A program made the position numbers and the translations under genes. The notes under the pieces are model-generated. The model made no database searches. It was not told the DNA's origin and worked only from the letters and a program-made list of their open reading frames with translations. Shown here one piece after another: positions 63,333-64,000 of a stretch of DNA of 64,000 nucleotides; position 1 is the first letter of the stretch, and the number at the start of each line of letters is the position of its first letter. The stretch is from DATFVJ01 sp963851085. GTDB taxonomy: Bacteria; Actinomycetota; Actinomycetes; Streptosporangiales; Streptosporangiaceae. Location of the stretch: NCBI GenBank assembly GCA_963851085.1, contig CAWKNX010000007.1, forward strand, positions 1 to 64,000. The letters are read 5' to 3'.

Positions 63333-64000
63333 CGCCTGTCCTGTGTCAGTTCGAGGTAGGCCGTTTCGAGGCTCCCGCCCGCTGGCGCGAACGTGACAAC
63401 GCGGATCCCATCGCCGATGAGGGCGGCGAGCAGTTCGGCCGCCTCATCATCTGAACCGAGAGTGACTTCCGCCCCGTCCGCCGCCGCGGCCGACGCGATC
63501 TGTCTGCGGTCGAGGGCGGCGGTCAGCCCGGCAGGGTCGGCGGCCCTGATCCGCCACGGGCGCCGCGCGTAGGCCGCGAGATCGGTGATGTTACGTGTTC
63601 CCGCGGTCTGGCCGTGGTTGACGAACACAGCCCGGTCGGCTACATCCTCGAGCTCGGCAAGGACGTGACTGGAGACGAGCACGGCCGCGCCGTCAGCCGC
63701 GAGCTGACGGAGCAGGCCACGCAATTCGGCGCGCGATCGCGGGTCGAGCGCGGACGCGGGCTCGTCGAGCAGCAGCACCGATGGCCGGTGGACAAGCGCA
63801 CGGGCCAGGCCGAGGCGCTGTTTCTGGCCGCGCGACAGGACGTGCACCGCCTGCGCCTCGAACTCGTCCAGGTGGACCAGTTCGAGCAACTCGGCCGAGC
63901 GCCGCCGGCCTCCGGCCGGGATAGCCCGTACGCCGCACCGAAGAACTCGAGGTATTCACGCACGAGCAGCCGCTCGTAGACCCCGAACGTGTCCGGCATC
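63329..64000 (-). CDS. ABC transporter ATP-binding protein (partial, frame-broken)
   Basis: The C-terminal two-thirds are present. The end at the window edge reads FGVYERLLVREYLEFFGAAY. After a frame break near 63885 it continues LLELVHLDEFEAQAVHVLSR, the signature SRGQKQRLGLARALVHRP, Walker B VLLLDEPASALDP, SSHVLAELEDVADRAVFVNH and a C-terminal regulatory domain. Walker A lies beyond the right edge. It pairs with the adjacent ABC-2 permease. Confidence 0.9.

Noticed and set aside
1..64000. tRNA, rRNA, riboswitch or replication origin
   Set aside because: I scanned for T-loop-like GGTTCGA motifs and conserved riboswitch cores by eye and found none convincing; a covariance search would be needed to be sure.

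Overview
The window is about 70% GC, with the codon bias, Shine-Dalgarno sites and gene content of a soil-type actinobacterium. Markers include an F420-dependent NADP reductase, two glutamine synthetases plus GlnE, GlnR operators, a GlnR-type nitrogen circuit, DUF4191, lipA/lipB, and an E2/Lpd/PepA block. The order map - npdG - panB - nadE - glnA2 - glnE - glnA1 - RDD - DUF4191 - lipA - lipB - TIGR01777 - sucB - lpdA - pepA resembles, from memory, the conserved chromosomal backbone of Streptomyces and its relatives. I cannot name the genus.

Layout. 1-4 kb: a Crp/Fnr regulator, a class III cyclase-like protein and a membrane-anchored VWA protein, all on the minus strand. 4-14 kb: accessory zone with a decayed GH9 cellulase, a secreted lipase, an IS110 element, an RseB-like/ABC exporter operon, an acyl-CoA synthetase fragment, a CE7 esterase and 1.5 kb of GC-rich repeats. 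14-28 kb: backbone genes (map, npdG, panB, nadE) interrupted by a FAD-linked oxidase, two YbjQ-type genes, an MFS pump with its TetR regulator, and a VapBC pair. 28-31 kb: a sugar-acid cassette (SDR, mannonate dehydratase, SMP-30 lactonase). 31-45 kb: nitrogen assimilation genes glnA2, glnE and glnA1, with an AfsR-like TPR tail, an ISAzo13 remnant, a phosphoesterase lipoprotein and an LPXTG surface protein between them. 45-64 kb: lipoate and 2-oxoacid dehydrogenase genes and pepA, with an accessory insert (hydrolase, membrane protein, ArsR/AHSA1/VOC, DUF885) between lipB and the TIGR01777 gene. The window ends in an ABC exporter operon with a D-threonine-aldolase-like enzyme.

Three features stand out. 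First, an extragenic family of nested palindromes (outer arms CATGATCGTGGTGGGTTACC, inner arms CTTCATGATCGCGGTAACTT) occurs five times in different states; one copy is split by an ISAzo13-type insertion. Second, glnA1 has a textbook double GlnR box and glnA2 a single one. Third, nearly every long gene, including ones expected to be essential (glnA1, glnE, nadE, panB), carries single-base frame breaks, several at G or C runs. I take most of these as consensus indel errors rather than true pseudogenes, and annotate across them.
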